Source of the DNA: Candidatus Competibacteraceae bacterium
GTDB lineage: Bacteria; Pseudomonadota; Gammaproteobacteria; Competibacterales; Competibacteraceae
Length of the DNA: 6,906 bases
Reading direction: 5' to 3'
Assembly (NCBI GenBank): GCA_020445005.1
Contig: JAGRHM010000576.1
Location: 1-6,906, forward strand
Shown here: piece by piece, positions 6,360 to 6,906 of the stretch
Position numbering within the stretch: position 1 is the first letter of the stretch
Layout: the number at the start of each line of letters is the position of its first letter
Position numbers and translations under genes: made by a program
Notes under the pieces: generated by a model
The model's database searches: none
What the model was told of the DNA's origin: nothing
What the model saw: only the letters and a program-made list of their open reading frames with translations

Positions 6360-6906
6360 ATGCATCCTGATCCCTTCGTGCAATGGTTCCGTCAGGCCGG
6401 ACCCTATATTAACGCCCATCGCGGCAAAACCTTCGTGGTGCTATTCGGTGGTGAGGCCGTGGAAGCCGAACATTTTTCCAATCTGATTCACGATCTTGCG
6501 CTGTTGCACAGTTTGGGCATCCGCCTGGTGCTGGCGCATGGCGCGCGGACCCAGATCGAAGCGCGCTTGCGCGAAGCCGGACGGGAATGGCGCTACGTCA
6601 ATGAACTGCGGATCACGGAGGCCGATGACCTGCGCTATGTCAAGCAAGCGGTGGGACGGTTGCGCTTGCGCATCGAAGCCCGGTTATCGATGGGTTTGGC
6701 GAATTCGCCGATGCATGGCGCGCATCTGCGGGTTGTGTCGGGAAATTTGCTCACTGCTCAGCCCCTGGGCGTGCGCGAGGGCATTGATTACGGCTTCACC
6801 GGCGAAGTGCGGCGCGTTGACGACCAGGCGATTCGCCTGTGGCTGGATCAGGATGCCATTGTGTTGTTGTCGCCGATGGGCTATTCGCCGACTGGAGAAA
6901 TTTTCA
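6360..6906 (+). CDS. argA: Amino-acid N-acetyltransferase (N-acetylglutamate synthase) ArgA, N-terminal part
   Basis: This gene encodes the first enzyme of arginine synthesis, which acetylates glutamate from acetyl-CoA in the cytoplasm and is usually feedback-inhibited by arginine. The first 182 codons are present and the frame is open at the right edge; full ArgA is about 440 residues. Visible is the amino-acid-kinase-like regulatory domain: FRQAGPYINAHRGKTFVVLFGGEAVE, then LALLHSLGIRLVLAHGARTQIEARL, RLSMGLANSPMHGAHLRVVSGNLLTAQPLGV and GIDYGFTGEVRRVD. These match E. coli ArgA closely from memory. The C-terminal GNAT catalytic domain is outside the window. The ATG at 6360 follows the acylase stop by 7 bp (CTCCCC region) and has no Shine-Dalgarno, so translation may depend on coupling to the acylase gene. 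Bona fide ArgB-type kinases lack this N-terminal PYINxHRGKTFV wording. Confidence 0.95.
   Translation, partial: MHPDPFVQWFRQAGPYINAHRGKTFVVLFGGEAVEAEHFSNLIHDLALLHSLGIRLVLAHGARTQIEARLREAGREWRYVNELRITEADDLRYVKQAVGRLRLRIEARLSMGLANSPMHGAHLRVVSGNLLTAQPLGVREGIDYGFTGEVRRVDDQAIRLWLDQDAIVLLSPMGYSPTGEIF

Noticed and set aside
1..6906. CRISPR array, tRNA, rRNA, insertion sequence or attachment site
   Set aside because: No regularly spaced direct repeats, cloverleaf-like segments, transposase or integrase motifs were found on either strand.

Overview
The window looks like chromosome of a gammaproteobacterium with fairly high GC (roughly 60% by eye). Two partial genes at its ends belong to the linear (acetylornithine deacetylase) arginine pathway. 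It also encodes a Tat-exported high-potential iron-sulfur protein (HiPIP), a carrier frequent in purple sulfur bacteria and their non-phototrophic relatives. Genus cannot be fixed from sequence alone. No IS element, integrase, tRNA, rRNA or CRISPR array is seen, so this reads as a stable chromosomal segment.

Layout, left to right. Positions 1-556 (minus strand): N-terminal 185 codons of argE, running off the left edge. Positions 557-695: divergent intergenic region with a likely extended -10 promoter for argE. Positions 696-1838 (plus): a fusion of a GNAT acetyltransferase and a papain-like C39-type cysteine peptidase. Positions 1874-3352 (plus): a RimK-like ATP-grasp ligase with a long N-terminal extension of the RLAN type. 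Positions 3353-3481: convergent junction with a REP-like inverted repeat. Positions 3482-3811 (minus): HiPIP precursor. Positions 3812-3919: divergent control region with a 31-bp near-perfect palindrome overlapping the predicted HiPIP transcription start. Positions 3920-6352 (plus): a membrane-anchored penicillin-acylase-family Ntn hydrolase. Positions 6360-6906 (plus): first 182 codons of argA, running off the right edge.

How the genes may work together: ArgA acetylates glutamate in the first step and ArgE removes the acetyl group from acetylornithine later, so the window is bracketed by one pathway. Between them, the GNAT-peptidase fusion and the ATP-grasp ligase form a compact two-gene unit. 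Together they carry three activities acting on amides or peptides: acyl transfer, thiol proteolysis and ATP-dependent amide ligation. The family is known by domain type, but its product and substrate are, as far as I know, not established; this is the most interesting content. The acylase sits 7 bp upstream of argA and may share its transcript. The HiPIP gene is an independent electron-transfer gene with its own signals.
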